A DNA stretch of 64,000 bases from contig CM075780.1 in the NCBI GenBank assembly GCA_037974665.1, positions 2,700,501 to 2,764,500 of the forward strand. The letters are read 5' to 3'. Of the stretch, positions 1 to 10,336 are shown in pieces. The notes below the pieces were generated by a model. It saw nothing but the letters and a program-made list of their open reading frames with translations, was not told the origin of the DNA and did not search any database. Numbering within the stretch: the first letter of the stretch is position 1; every line of letters starts with the position of its first letter. Made by a program: the position numbers and the translations under genes. The DNA is from Ehretia macrophylla. Taxonomy: Eukaryota > Streptophyta > Magnoliopsida > Boraginales > Ehretiaceae.

Positions 1-6
1 GTTAAC

Positions 7-35
7 ACATAAAGGAATTGTGCCCTCAACATGAC
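7..35 (+). promoter_or_regulatory. 5S upstream promoter of copy 1 (TATA-like, GC, C at -1)
   Basis: A TATA-like ACATAAAG lies at 7-14 (-29 to -22), a GC dinucleotide at 22-23 (-14/-13) and C at 35 (-1). This is the arrangement described for Arabidopsis 5S genes: TATA-like at about -28, GC at about -12 and C at -1. The same block precedes nearly every copy. Notable departures are CACAAAAAG before copies 2, 5, 7 and 10, CATAATGG before copy 33, and T at -1 before copies 62, 64 and 80. Confidence 0.75.
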
Positions 36-154
36 GGGTGCGGTCATACCAGCACTAATGCACCGGATCCCATCAGAACTCCGAAGTTAAGCGTGCTTGG
101 GCGAGAGTAGTACTAGGATGGGTGACCCCCTGGGAAGTCCTCGTGTTGCACCCC
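36..154 (+). rRNA. 5S rRNA: 5S ribosomal RNA, copy 1 (reference description)
   Basis: This RNA is a structural component of the large (60S) ribosomal subunit and is transcribed by RNA polymerase III. The 119-nt gene begins GGGTGCG and ends TTGCACCCC, so its two ends pair as helix I of 5S RNA. The internal promoter is visible: A-box AAGTTAAGCGTGCTTGG at 84-100 (nt 49-65) and C-box AGGATGGGTGACC at 115-127 (nt 80-92), the binding sites of TFIIIA in the known system. The 3' end is followed by CC and a T4 run. Relative to the majority sequence of the 80 copies this copy carries A8G. In the entries below, substitutions are given as nucleotide numbers within the 119-nt gene. Confidence 0.97.
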
Positions 155-156
155 CC

Positions 157-171
157 TTTTCAATTTTTTTT
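157..171 (+). terminator. Pol III terminator, T4 then T8 (copy 1)
   Basis: TTTT at 157-160 and eight T at 164-171 are separated by CAA, directly after the 5S 3' end. T-runs of four or more terminate RNA polymerase III. The pair occurs after almost every copy. In several copies the first run is TTCT, leaving only the second. Confidence 0.85.
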
Positions 172-178
172 GCTCCGG

Positions 179-186
179 TTAGGGTT
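179..186 (+). promoter_or_regulatory. Telobox-like TTAGGGTT in the NTS
   Basis: GGTTAGGGTTGCC occurs about 25 bp beyond the 5S 3' end in most units. TTAGGGTT/AACCCTAA is the plant telobox core, which binds Myb-type telomere-repeat proteins and occurs in many ribosomal protein promoters. Whether it functions here is inference. It is lost as TTAGCGTT in units 19, 61-64, 66, 68 and 72, and as TTAACGTT in unit 67. Confidence 0.4.
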
Positions 187-256
187 GCCAAGATACTTTA
201 CCCACCACATTTCTATTATCGAATCCCACGGCACCTTGGGCAAGACAACTTCTCTT

Positions 257-262
257 CACGTG
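257..262 (+). promoter_or_regulatory. CACGTG palindrome (G-box-like) in the NTS
   Basis: CACGTG within CTTCACGTGGAGG recurs in nearly all units. Exceptions include unit 13 (CATGTG), unit 14 (CAGGTG), unit 21 (AACGTG) and unit 34 (CACATG). It matches the bHLH/bZIP G-box core. No function in 5S spacers is claimed. Confidence 0.3.
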
Positions 263-375
263 GAGGCTGGGCCCGCAAACCGAGGGCGTAGGGCTTGTGA
301 CCAAGTCTCCGTCGCTCCGGTGCCCATAACTTTTGATCCGTAAGGAGTTACGCGGCGCACAGCATACCGTTGGAA

Positions 376-390
376 AGCACTCCGAGTGCT
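376..390. repeat. 15-bp inverted repeat in the NTS (copy 1 version)
   Basis: AGCACTC-C-GAGTGCT is a perfect 7-bp inverted repeat around one base. Most other units have AGCTCTC-C/T-GAGAGCT at this place, which is also perfect. Unit 1 therefore differs from its sister unit 6 by two substitutions that pair with each other. Confidence 0.8.
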
Positions 391-403
391 CTACGACGGG
401 GGC

Positions 404-415
404 AGCTAGCTAGCT
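404..415. repeat. AGCTAGCTAGCT palindrome in the NTS
   Basis: This 12-bp palindrome of three AGCT steps recurs in most units. It is a focus of small changes: variants include AGGTAGCTAGCT, AGCCAGCTAGCT and AGCAAGCTAGCT, and an 8-bp deletion in unit 38. Confidence 0.75.
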
Positions 416-626
416 CGCCGTGCACTTTTCGGAGCTCAAAATCGAACGTTTTCATCAGTTTCGGGCTACTTTTCTTCTTTTGCTCTGTTTTTCCATCCCG
501 GATCGTACGTCGTGAGCTGTTAAAAGGACGACAACCTTACTCGCGGCACATTAGAGGACCCTACAATGCGTCGATATCACGTCTTGCGAGGATGCTGCAT
601 TGTTGAAGCGGATGGGTTGTCGTTAA

Positions 627-650
627 GCCCATTGGGCCGTTTGAATGGGC
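627..650. promoter_or_regulatory. Site II-like GGCCCA hairpin upstream of each 5S gene
   Basis: GCCCATT (627-633) and AATGGGC (644-650) form a 7-bp inverted repeat around a 10-base loop that itself contains TGGGCC. It sits 63-86 bp before the copy 2 start. TGGGCC/T is the site II element bound by TCP factors in plant ribosomal and housekeeping promoters. A regulatory role here is inference. A second haplotype reads TGGACC in the loop. Confidence 0.45.
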
Positions 651-712
651 CATATCTCTAGGCTGGGACTGTGAACCGTTAACACAAAAAGGAATTGTGC
701 CCTCAACATGAC

Positions 713-831
713 GGGTGCGATCATAGCAGCACTAATGCACCGGATCCCATCAGAACTCCGAAGTTAAGCGTGCTTGGGCGAGAGTAGTACTAGGATGGGT
801 GATCCCTTGGGAAGTTCTCGTGTTGCACCGC
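713..831 (+). rRNA. 5S rRNA: 5S rRNA, copy 2
   Basis: Variants C14G, C91T, C95T, C104T and C118G; five changes make it one of the more divergent copies. The upstream TATA-like box is CACAAAAAG. Identical to copy 7. Confidence 0.94.
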
Positions 832-1388
832 CCTTTTCAATTTTTTTTGCTCCGGTAAGGGTTGCCAAGATACTTTACCCACCACATTTCTATTATCAAA
901 TCCCACGGCACCTTGGGCAAGACAACTTCTCTTCACGTGGAGGCTGGGCCCGCAAGCCGAGGGCGTAGGGCTTGTGACCAGGTCTCCGTCGCTCCGGTGC
1001 CCATACCTTTTGATCCGTAAGGAGTTACGCGGCGCACAGTATACCGTTGGAAAGTTCTCCGAGAGCTCTACGACGGGAGCAGGTAGCAAGCTCACCGTGC
1101 CCTTTTCGGAGCTCAAATCGAACGTTTTCATCAGTTTCGGGCCACTTTTGTTCTTTTGCTCTGTTTTTCCATCCCGGATCGTACTTCGTGAGCTGTTAAA
1201 AGGACGACAACGTTACTCGCGGCACATTAGAGGACCCAACAATGTGTCGATATCACGACTTGCGAGGATGCTGCGTTGTTGAAGAGTATGGGTTGTCGTT
1301 AAGCCCATTGGGCCTTTTGAATGGGCCATATCTCTAGGCTGGGACTGTGAACCGTTAACACATAAAGGAATTGTGCCCTCGACATGAC

Positions 1389-1507
1389 GGGTGTGATCAT
1401 ACCAGCACTAATGCACCGGATCCCATCAGAACTCCGAAGTTAAGCGTGCTTGGGCGAGAGTAGTACTAGGATGGGTGACCGCTTGGGAAGTCCTCGTGTT
1501 GCACCCC
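1389..1507 (+). rRNA. 5S rRNA: 5S rRNA, copy 3
   Basis: Variants C6T (CpG site), C93G and C95T. Identical to copy 8. Confidence 0.96.
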
Positions 1508-2065
1508 CCTTTTCAATTTTTTTTGCTCCGGTTAGGGTTGCCAAGATACTTTACCCACCACATTTCTATTATCGAATCCCACGGCACCTTGGGCAAGACA
1601 ACTTCTCTTCACGTGGAGGCTGGGCCCGCAAACCGAGGGCGTAGGGCTTGTAACCAGGTCTCCGTCGCTCCGGTGCCCATAACTTTTGATCTGTAAGGAG
1701 TTACGCGGCGCACGGCATACCGTTGGAAAGCTCTCTGAGAGCTCTACGACGGGGGCAATTAGCTAGCCTGCCGTGCCCTTTTCGGAGCTCAAAATTGAAC
1801 GTTTTCATCAGTTTCGGGCCACTTTTCTTCTTTTGCTCTGTTTTTCCGTCCCGGATCGTACGTCGTGAGCTGTTAAAAGGACGACAACCCAACTCGCGGC
1901 ACATTAGAGGACCCTACAATGCGTCGATATCACGTCTTGCGAGGATACTGCGTTGTTGAAGCGGATGGGTTGTCGTTAGGCCCATTGGGCCTTTTGAATG
2001 GGCCATATCTCTAGGCTGGGACTGTGAACCGTTAACACATAAAGGAATTGTGCCCTCAACATGAC

Positions 2066-2183
2066 GGGTGCGATCATACCAGCACTAATGCAACGGATCC
2101 CATCAGAACTCCGAAGTTAAGCGTGCTTGGGCGAGAGTAGTACTAGGATGGGTGACCCCTGGGAAGTCCTCGTGTTGCACCCC
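2066..2183 (+). rRNA. 5S rRNA: 5S rRNA, copy 4 (118 nt, double terminator)
   Basis: C28A and loss of one C from the C-run at nt 91-95, making the gene 118 nt. The 3' end is followed by T4, a repeated GCACGCCC and T5 (2185-2201). Unit length is 688 bp. Identical to copy 9. Confidence 0.94.
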
Positions 2184-2184
2184 C

Positions 2185-2212
2185 TTTTGCACGCCCTTTT
2201 TCAATTTTTTTT
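2185..2212 (+). terminator. Duplicated Pol III terminator after copy 4
   Basis: TTTT at 2185-2188, GCACGCCC, TTTTT at 2197-2201, then T8 at 2205-2212. The 12-bp insertion copies the 5S 3' end and its T-run, so three T-tracts follow the gene. Confidence 0.85.
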
Positions 2213-2753
2213 GCTCCGGTTAGGGTTGCCAAGATACTTTACCCACCGCATTTCTATTATCGAATCCCACAGCACCTTGGGCAAGACAACTTCTCTTCAC
2301 GTGGAGGCTGGGACCGCAAACCGAGGGCGTAGGGCTTGTGACCAGGCCTCCGTCGCTCCGGTGCCCATAACTTTTGATCCGTAAGGAGTTACGCGGTGCA
2401 CAGCATACCGTTGGAATGTTCTCCGAGAGCTCTACGACGGGAGCAGGTAACTAGCTCGCCATGCCCTTTTCGGAGCTCAAAATCGAACGTTTTCATCAGT
2501 TTCGGGCAACTTTTCTTCTTTTGCTCTGTTTTTCCGTCCCGGATCATACGTCGTGAGCTGTTAAAAGGACGACAACCTTACTCGCGGCACATTAGAGGAC
2601 CCTACAATGCGTCGATATCACGTCTTGCGAGGATGCTGCGTTGTTGAAGCGGATGGGCTGTCGTTAAGCCCATTGGGCCTTTTGAATGGGCCATATCTCT
2701 AGGCTGGGACTGTGAACCGTTAACACAAAAAGAAATTGTGCCCTCAACATGAC

Positions 2754-2872
2754 GGGTGCGATCATAGCAGCACTAATGCACCGGATCCCATCAGAACTCC
2801 GAAGTTAAGCGTGCTTGGGCGAGAGTAGTACTAGGATGGGTGACCCCTTGGGAAGTTATCGTGTTGCACCGC
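2754..2872 (+). rRNA. 5S rRNA: 5S rRNA, copy 5
   Basis: Variants C14G, C95T, C104T, C105A and C118G. Upstream box CACAAAAAG, followed by AAATTG instead of GAATTG. Identical to copy 10. Confidence 0.94.
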
Positions 2873-3429
2873 CCTTTTCAATTTTTTTTGCTCCGGTTAG
2901 GGTTGCCAAGATACTTTACCCAGCACATTTCTATTATCGAATCCCACGGCACCTTGGGCAAGACAACTTCTCTTCACGTGGAGGTTGGGCCCGCAAGCCG
3001 AGGGCGTAGGGCTTGTGACCAGGTCTCCGTCGCTCCGGTGCCCATAACTTTTGATCCGTAAGGAGTTACGCGGCGCACAGCATACCGTTGGAAAGTTCTC
3101 CGAGAGCTCTACGACGGGAGCAGGTAGCTAGCTCACCTTGCCCTTTTCGGAGCTCAAATCGAACATTTTCATCAGTTTCGGGCCACTTTTGTTCTTTTGC
3201 TCTGTTTTTCCGTCCCGGATCGTACTTCGTGAGCTGTTAAAAGGACGACAACGTTACTCGCGGCACATTAGAGGACCCAACAATGCGTCGATATCACGAC
3301 TTGCGAGGATGCTGCGTTGTTGAAGCGGATGGGTTGTCGTTAAGCCCATTGGGCCTTTTGAATGGGCCATATCTCTAGGCTGGGACTATGAACCGTTAAC
3401 ACATAAAGGAATTGTGCCCTCAACATGAC

Positions 3430-3548
3430 GGGTGCGGTCATACCAGCACTAATGCACCGGATCCCATCAGAACTCCGAAGTTAAGCGTGCTTGGGCGAGA
3501 GTAGTACTAGGATGGGTGACCCCCTGGGAAGTCCTCGTGTTGCACCCC
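3430..3548 (+). rRNA. 5S rRNA: 5S rRNA, copy 6
   Basis: Variant A8G only; same gene sequence as copy 1. Confidence 0.97.
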
Positions 3549-4106
3549 CCTTTTCAATTTTTTTTGCTCCGGTTAGGGTTGCCAAGATACTTTACCCACC
3601 ACATTTCTATTATCGAATCCCACGGCACCTTGGGCAAGACAACTTCTCTTCACGTGGAGGCTGGGCCCGCAAACCGAGGGCGTAGGGCTTGTGACCAAGT
3701 CTCCGTCGCTCCGGTGCCCATAACTTTTGATCCGTAAGGAGTTACGCGGCGCACAGCATACCGTTGGAAAGCTCTCCGAGAGCTCTACGACGGGGCCAGC
3801 TAGCTAGCTCGCTGTGCACTTTTCGGAGCTCAAAATCGAACGTTTTCATCAGTTTCGGGCCACTTTTCTTCTTTTGCTCGGCTTTTCCATCCCGGATCGT
3901 ACGTCGTGAGCTGTTAAAAGGACGACAACCTTACTCGCGGCACATTAGAGGACCCTACAATGCGTCGATATCACGTCTTGCGAGGATGCTGCATTGTTGA
4001 AGCGGATGGGTTGTCGTTAAGCCCATTGGGCCGTTTGAATGGGCCATATCTCTAGGCTGGGACTGTGAACCGTTAACACAAAAAGGAATTGTGCCCTCAA
4101 CATGAC

Positions 4107-4225
4107 GGGTGCGATCATAGCAGCACTAATGCACCGGATCCCATCAGAACTCCGAAGTTAAGCGTGCTTGGGCGAGAGTAGTACTAGGATGGGTGATCCC
4201 TTGGGAAGTTCTCGTGTTGCACCGC
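4107..4225 (+). rRNA. 5S rRNA: 5S rRNA, copy 7
   Basis: C14G, C91T, C95T, C104T and C118G, as copy 2; the duplicate partner at 3394 bp. Confidence 0.94.
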
Positions 4226-4782
4226 CCTTTTCAATTTTTTTTGCTCCGGTAAGGGTTGCCAAGATACTTTACCCACCACATTTCTATTATCAAATCCCAC
4301 GGCACCTTGGGCAAGACAACTTCTCTTCACGTGGAGGCTGGGCCCGCAAGCCGAGGGCGTAGGGCTTGTGACCAGGTCTCCGTCGCTCCGGTGCCCATAC
4401 CTTTTGATCCGTAAGGAGTTACGCGGCGCACAGTATACCGTTGGAAAGTTCTCCGAGAGCTCTACGACGGGAGCAGGTAGCAAGCTCACCGTGCCCTTTT
4501 CGGAGCTCAAATCGAACGTTTTCATCAGTTTCGGGCCACTTTTGTTCTTTTGCTCTGTTTTTCCATCCCGGATCGTACTTCGTGAGCTGTTAAAAGGACG
4601 ACAACGTTACTCGCGGCACATTAGAGGACCCAACAATGTGTCGATATCACGACTTGCGAGGATGCTGCGTTGTTGAAGAGTATGGGTTGTCGTTAAGCCC
4701 ATTGGGCCTTTTGAATGGGCCATATCTCTAGGCTGGGACTGTGAACCGTTAACACATAAAGGAATTGTGCCCTCGACATGAC

Positions 4783-4901
4783 GGGTGTGATCATACCAGC
4801 ACTAATGCACCGGATCCCATCAGAACTCCGAAGTTAAGCGTGCTTGGGCGAGAGTAGTACTAGGATGGGTGACCGCTTGGGAAGTCCTCGTGTTGCACCC
4901 C
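4783..4901 (+). rRNA. 5S rRNA: 5S rRNA, copy 8
   Basis: C6T, C93G and C95T, as copy 3. Confidence 0.96.
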
Positions 4902-5459
4902 CCTTTTCAATTTTTTTTGCTCCGGTTAGGGTTGCCAAGATACTTTACCCACCACATTTCTATTATCGAATCCCACGGCACCTTGGGCAAGACAACTTCT
5001 CTTCACGTGGAGGCTGGGCCCGCAAACCGAGGGCGTAGGGCTTGTAACCAGGTCTCCGTCGCTCCGGTGCCCATAACTTTTGATCTGTAAGGAGTTACGC
5101 GGCGCACGGCATACCGTTGGAAAGCTCTCTGAGAGCTCTACGACGGGGGCAGTTAGCTAGCCTGCCGTGCCCTTTTCGGAGCTCAAAATTGAACGTTTTC
5201 ATCAGTTTCGGGCCACTTTTCTTCTTTTGCTCTGTTTTTCCGTCCCGGATCGTACGTCGTGAGCTGTTAAAAGGACGACAACCCAACTCGCGGCACATTA
5301 GAGGACCCTACAATGCGTCGATATCACGTCTTGCGAGGATACTGCGTTGTTGAAGCGGATGGGTTGTCGTTAGGCCCATTGGGCCTTTTGAATGGGCCAT
5401 ATCTCTAGGCTGGGACTGTGAACCGTTAACACATAAAGGAATTGTGCCCTCAACATGAC

Positions 5460-5577
5460 GGGTGCGATCATACCAGCACTAATGCAACGGATCCCATCAG
5501 AACTCCGAAGTTAAGCGTGCTTGGGCGAGAGTAGTACTAGGATGGGTGACCCCTGGGAAGTCCTCGTGTTGCACCCC
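5460..5577 (+). rRNA. 5S rRNA: 5S rRNA, copy 9 (118 nt, double terminator)
   Basis: C28A and a one-base loss in the nt 91-95 C-run, as copy 4. Extra terminator at 5579-5595. Confidence 0.94.
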
Positions 5578-6147
5578 CTTTTGCACGCCCTTTTTCAATT
5601 TTTTTTGCTCCGGTTAGGGTTGCCAAGATACTTTACCCACCGCATTTCTATTATCGAATCCCACAGCACCTTGGGCAAGACAACTTCTCTTCACGTGGAG
5701 GCTGGGACCGCAAACCGAGGGCGTAGGGCTTGTGACCAGGCCTCCGTCGCTCCGGTGCCCATAACTTTTGATCCGTAAGGAGTTACGCGGTGCACAGCAT
5801 ACCGTTGGAATGTTCTCCGAGAGCTCTACGACGGGAGCAGGTAACTAGCTCGCCATGCCCTTTTCGGAGCTCAAAATCGAACGTTTTCATCAGTTTCGGG
5901 CAACTTTTCTTCTTTTGCTCTGTTTTTCCGTCCCGGATCATACGTCGTGAGCTGTTAAAAGGACGACAACCTTACTCGCGGCACATTAGAGGACCCTACA
6001 ATGCGTCGATATCACGTCTTGCGAGGATGCTGCGTTGTTGAAGCGGATGGGCTGTCGTTAAGCCCATTGGGCCTTTTGAATGGGCCATATCTCTAGGCTG
6101 GGACTGTGAACCGTTAACACAAAAAGAAATTGTGCCCTCAACATGAC

Positions 6148-6266
6148 GGGTGCGATCATAGCAGCACTAATGCACCGGATCCCATCAGAACTCCGAAGTT
6201 AAGCGTGCTTGGGCGAGAGTAGTACTAGGATGGGTGACCCCTTGGGAAGTTATCGTGTTGCACCGC
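6148..6266 (+). rRNA. 5S rRNA: 5S rRNA, copy 10
   Basis: C14G, C95T, C104T, C105A and C118G, as copy 5. Confidence 0.94.
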
Positions 6267-6823
6267 CCTTTTCAATTTTTTTTGCTCCGGTTAGGGTTGC
6301 CAAGATACTTTACCCAGCACATTTCTATTATCGAATCCCACGGCACCTTGGGCAAGACAACTTCTCTTCACGTGGAGGTTGGGCCCGCAAGCCGAGGGCG
6401 TAGGGCTTGTGACCAGGTCTCCGTCGCTCCGGTGCCCATAACTTTTGATCCGTAAGGAGTTACGCGGCGCACAGCATACCGTTGGAAAGTTCTCCGAGAG
6501 CTCTACGACGGGAGCAGGTAGCTAGCTCACCTTGCCCTTTTCGGAGCTCAAATCGAACATTTTCATCAGTTTCGGGCCACTTTTGTTCTTTTGCTCTGTT
6601 TTTCCGTCCCGGATCGTACTTCGTGAGCTGTTAAAAGGACGACAACGTTACTCGCGGCACATTAGAGGACCCAACAATGCGTCGATATCACGACTTGCGA
6701 GGATGCTGCGTTGTTGAAGCGGATGGGTTGTCGTTAAGCCCATTGGGCCTTTTGAATGGGCCATATCTCTAGGCTGGGACTGTGAACCGTTAACACATAA
6801 AGGAATTGTGCCCTCAACATGAC

Positions 6824-6942
6824 GGGTGCGATCATACCAGCACTAATGCACCGGATCCCGTCAGAACTCCGAAGTTAAGCGTGCTTGGGCGAGAGTAGTA
6901 CTAGGATGGGTGACCCCTTGGGAAGTCCTCGTGTTGCACCCC
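6824..6942 (+). rRNA. 5S rRNA: 5S rRNA, copy 11
   Basis: A37G and C95T. Confidence 0.96.
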
Positions 6943-7499
6943 CCTTTTCAATTTTTTTTGCTCCGGTTAGGGTTGCCAAGATACTTTACCCACCACATTT
7001 CTATTAACGAATCCCACGGCACCTTGGGCAAGACAACTTCTCTTCACGTGGAGGCTGGGCCCGCAAACCGAGGGCGTAGGGCTGTAACCAGGTCTCCGTC
7101 GCTCCGGTGCCCATAAGTTTTGATCCGTAAGGAGTTACGCGGCGCACGGCATAGCGTTGGAAAGCTCTCTGAGAGCTCTACAACGGGGGCAGCTAGCTAG
7201 CTCGCTGTGCCCTTTTCGGAGCTCAAAATCGAACGTATTCATCAGTTTCGGGCCACTTTTCTTCTTTTGCTCTGTTTTTCCGTCCCGGATCGTACGTCGT
7301 GAGCTGTTAAAAGGACGACAACCTTACTCGCGGCACATTAGAGGACCCTACAATGCGTCGATATCACGTCTTGCGAGGATATTGCGTTGTTGAAGCGGAT
7401 GGGTTGTCGTTAAGCCCATTGGGCCTTTTGAATGGGCCATATCTCTAGGCTGGGACTGTGAACCGTTAACACATAAAGGAATTGTGCCCTCAACATGAC

Positions 7500-7617
7500 G
7501 GGTGCGATCATACCAGCACTAATGCAACGGATCCCATCAGAACTCCGAAGTTAAGCGTGCTTGGGCGAGAGTAGTACTAGGATGGGTGACCCCTGGGAAG
7601 TCCTCGTGTTGCACCCT
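7500..7617 (+). rRNA. 5S rRNA: 5S rRNA, copy 12 (118 nt, double terminator)
   Basis: C28A, one-base loss in the nt 91-95 C-run, and T as the last base. Extra terminator T4 at 7619-7622 and T5 at 7631-7635. Unit length is 687 bp. Confidence 0.94.
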
Positions 7618-8186
7618 CTTTTGCACGCCCTTTTTCAAATTTTTTTGCTCCGGTTAGGGTTGCCAAGATACTTTACCCACCACATTTCTATTATCGAATC
7701 CCACGGCACCTTGGGCAAGACAACTTCTCTTCACGTGGAGGCTGGGACCGCAAACCGAGGGTGTAGGGCTTGTGACCAGGCCTCCGTCGCTCCGGTGCCT
7801 ATAACTTTTGATCCGTAAGGAGTTACGCGGCGCACAGCATACCGTTGGAAAGCTCTCTGAGAGCTCTATGACGGGGGCAGCTAGCTAGCTCGCCGTGCCC
7901 TTTTCAGAGCTCAAAATCGAAAATTTCATCAGTTTCGGGCCACTTTTCTTCTTTTGCTCTGTTTTTCCGTCCCGGATCGTACGTCGTGAGCTGTTAAAAG
8001 GACGACAACCTTACTCGCGGCACATTAGAGGACCCTACAATGCATCGATATCACGTCTTGCGAGGATGCTGCGTTGTTGAAGCGGATGGGTTGTCGTTAA
8101 GCCCATTGGGCCTTTTGAATGGGCCATATCTCTAGGCTGGGACTGTGAACCGTTAACACATAAAGGAATTGTGCCCTCAACATGAC

Positions 8187-8305
8187 GGGTGCGATCATAC
8201 CAGCACTAATGCACCGGATCCCATCAGAACTCCGAAGTTAAGCGTGCTTGGGCGAGAGTAGTACTAGGATGGGTGACCCATTGGGAAGTCCTCGTGTTGC
8301 ACCCC
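8187..8305 (+). rRNA. 5S rRNA: 5S rRNA, copy 13
   Basis: C94A and C95T. Confidence 0.96.
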
Positions 8306-8863
8306 CCTTTTCAATTTTTTTTGCTCCGGTTAGGGTTGCCAAGATACTTTACCCACCACATTTCTATTATCGAATCCCACGGCACCTTGGGCAAGACAAC
8401 TTCTCTTCATGTGGAGGCTGGGCCCGCAAACCGAGGGCGTAGGGCTTGTGACCAGGTCTCCGTCGCTCCGGTGCCCATAACTTTTGATCCGTAAGGAATT
8501 ACGAGGCGCACAGCATGCCGTTGGAAAGCTCTATGAGAGCTCTACGACTGGGGCAGATAGCTAGCTCGCTATGCCCTTTTCGGATCTCACAATCGAACGT
8601 TTTCATCAGTTTCGGGCCACTTTTGTTCTTTTGCTCTGTTTTTCCGTCCCGGATCGTACGTCGTGAGCTGTTAAAAGGACGACAACCTCACTCGCTGCAC
8701 ATTAGAGGACCCTACAATACGTCGATATCACGTCTTGCGAGGATGCTGCGTTGTTGAAGCGGATGTGTTGTCGTTAAGCCCATTGGACCTTTTGAATGGG
8801 CCATATCTCTAGGCTGGGACTGTTAACCGTTTACACATAAAGGAATTGTGCCCTCAACATGAC

Positions 8864-8982
8864 GGGTGCGATCATACCAGCACTAATGCACCGGATCCCA
8901 TCAGAACTCCGAAGTTAAGCGTGCTTGGGCGAGAGTAGTACTAGGATGGGTGACCCCCTTGGAAGTCCTCGTGTTGCACCCC
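8864..8982 (+). rRNA. 5S rRNA: 5S rRNA, copy 14
   Basis: G97T. First copy with the type-B upstream flank (GATGTG, TTGGACC, CGTTTACAC). Confidence 0.96.
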
Positions 8983-9540
8983 ACTTTTCAATTTTTTTTG
9001 CTCCGGTTAGGGTTGCCAAGATACTTTACCCACCACATTTCTATTATCGAATCCCACGGCACCTTGGGCAAGAGAACTTCTCTTCAGGTGGAGGCTGGGC
9101 CCGCAAACCGAGGGCGTAGAGCTTGTGACCAGGTCTCCGTCGCTCCGGTGCCCATAACTTTTGATCCGTAAGGAGTTACGAGGCGCACAGCATACCGTTG
9201 GAAAGCTCTCTGAGAGCTCTACGACTGGTGCAGCTAGCTAGCTCGCTGTGCCCTTTTCGGAGGTCAAAATCGAACATTTTCATCAGTTTCGGGCCACTTT
9301 TGTTCTTTTGCTCTGTTTTTCCATCCCGGATCGTACGTCGTGAGCTGTTAAAAGGACGACAACCTTACTCACGGAACATTAGAGGACTTTACAATGCGTC
9401 GATATCACGTCTTGCGAGGATACTGCGTTGTTGAAGCGGATGTGTTGTCGTTAAGCCCATTGGACCTTTTGAATGGGCCATATCTCTAGGCTGGGACTGT
9501 GAACCGTTTACACATAAAGGAATTGTGCCCTCAACATGAC

Positions 9541-9659
9541 GGGTGCGATCAAAGCAGCACTAATGCACCGGATCCCATCAGAACTCCGAAGTTAAGCGTG
9601 CTTGGGCGAGAGTAGTACTAGGATGGGTGACCCCCTGGGATGTCCTCGTGTTGCACCCC
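9541..9659 (+). rRNA. 5S rRNA: 5S rRNA, copy 15
   Basis: T12A, C14G and A101T. Type-B upstream flank. Confidence 0.96.
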
Positions 9660-10217
9660 CCTTTTCAATTTTTTTTGCTCCGGTTAGGGTTGCCAAGATA
9701 CTTTACCCACCACATTTCTGTTATCGAATCCCACGGCACCTTGGGCAAGACAACTTCTCTTCACGTGGAGGCTGGGCCCGCAAACCGAGGGCGTAGAGCT
9801 TGTGACCAGGTCTCCGTCGCTCCGGTGCCCATCTCTTTTGATCCGTAAGGAGTTACGAGGCTCACAGCATACCGTTGGAAAGCTCTCTGAGAGCTCTACG
9901 ACGGGGGTAGCTAGCTAACTTGCTGTGCCCTTTTCGGAGCTCAAAATCGAACGTTTTCATCAGTTTCGGGGCACTTTTCTTCTTTTGCTCTGTTTTTCCA
10001 TCCCGGATCTTACGTCGTGAGCTGTTAAAAGGACGACAACCTTACTCGCGGCACATTAGAGGACGCTACAATGCGTCGATATCACGTCTTGCGAGGATGC
10101 TGCGTTGTTGATACGGAAGGGTTGTCGTTAAGCCCATTGGGCCTTTTGAATGGGCCATATCTCTAGGCTGGGACTGTGAACCGTTAACACATAAAGGAAT
10201 TGTGCCCTCAACATGAC

Positions 10218-10336
10218 GGGTGCGATCAAAGCAGCACTAATGCACCGGATCCCATCAGAACTCCGAAGTTAAGCGTGCTTGGGCGAGAGTAGTACTAGGA
10301 TTGGTGACCCCCTGGAAAGTCCTCGTGTTGTACCCC
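10218..10336 (+). rRNA. 5S rRNA: 5S rRNA, copy 16
   Basis: T12A, C14G, G85T (inside the C-box), G99A and C114T (helix I). The C-box change may weaken transcription. Confidence 0.94.

Larger units (their letters stand above)
155..712 (+). other. Non-transcribed spacer of unit 1 (representative of all units)
   Basis: These 558 bp between 5S genes hold the terminators, telobox, CACGTG, inverted repeat, AGCT palindrome, site II-like hairpin and upstream promoter listed separately. Each spacer also shows 64-, 73- and 78-codon open frames on the + strand. These start inside the 5S gene or at arbitrary triplets and are not conserved as proteins, so I do not call genes. Confidence 0.85.
1..3394 (+). 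repeat. Higher-order block, first copy (units 1-5)
   Basis: Five consecutive units are repeated at 3395-6788 with a constant offset of 3394 bp. Units 2-5 match units 7-10 almost perfectly: I see only 1758 (A versus G at 5152) and 3388 (A versus G at 6782). Unit 1 and unit 6 differ at about seven sites. The true boundary of the recent duplication is therefore probably near 680-3387. Confidence 0.9.
3395..6788 (+). repeat. Higher-order block, second copy (units 6-10)
   Basis: This is the partner of 1-3394. It reproduces the same order of gene variants: A8G, then C14G with a GCACCG 3' end, then C6T, then the double-terminator unit, then C14G again. Unit 11 does not continue the series, so only two copies of the block are visible. 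Confidence 0.9.

Noticed and set aside
179..186. Interstitial telomere repeat
   Set aside because: Only a single TTAGGGTT per unit and no tandem TTTAGGG, so it is at most a telobox.
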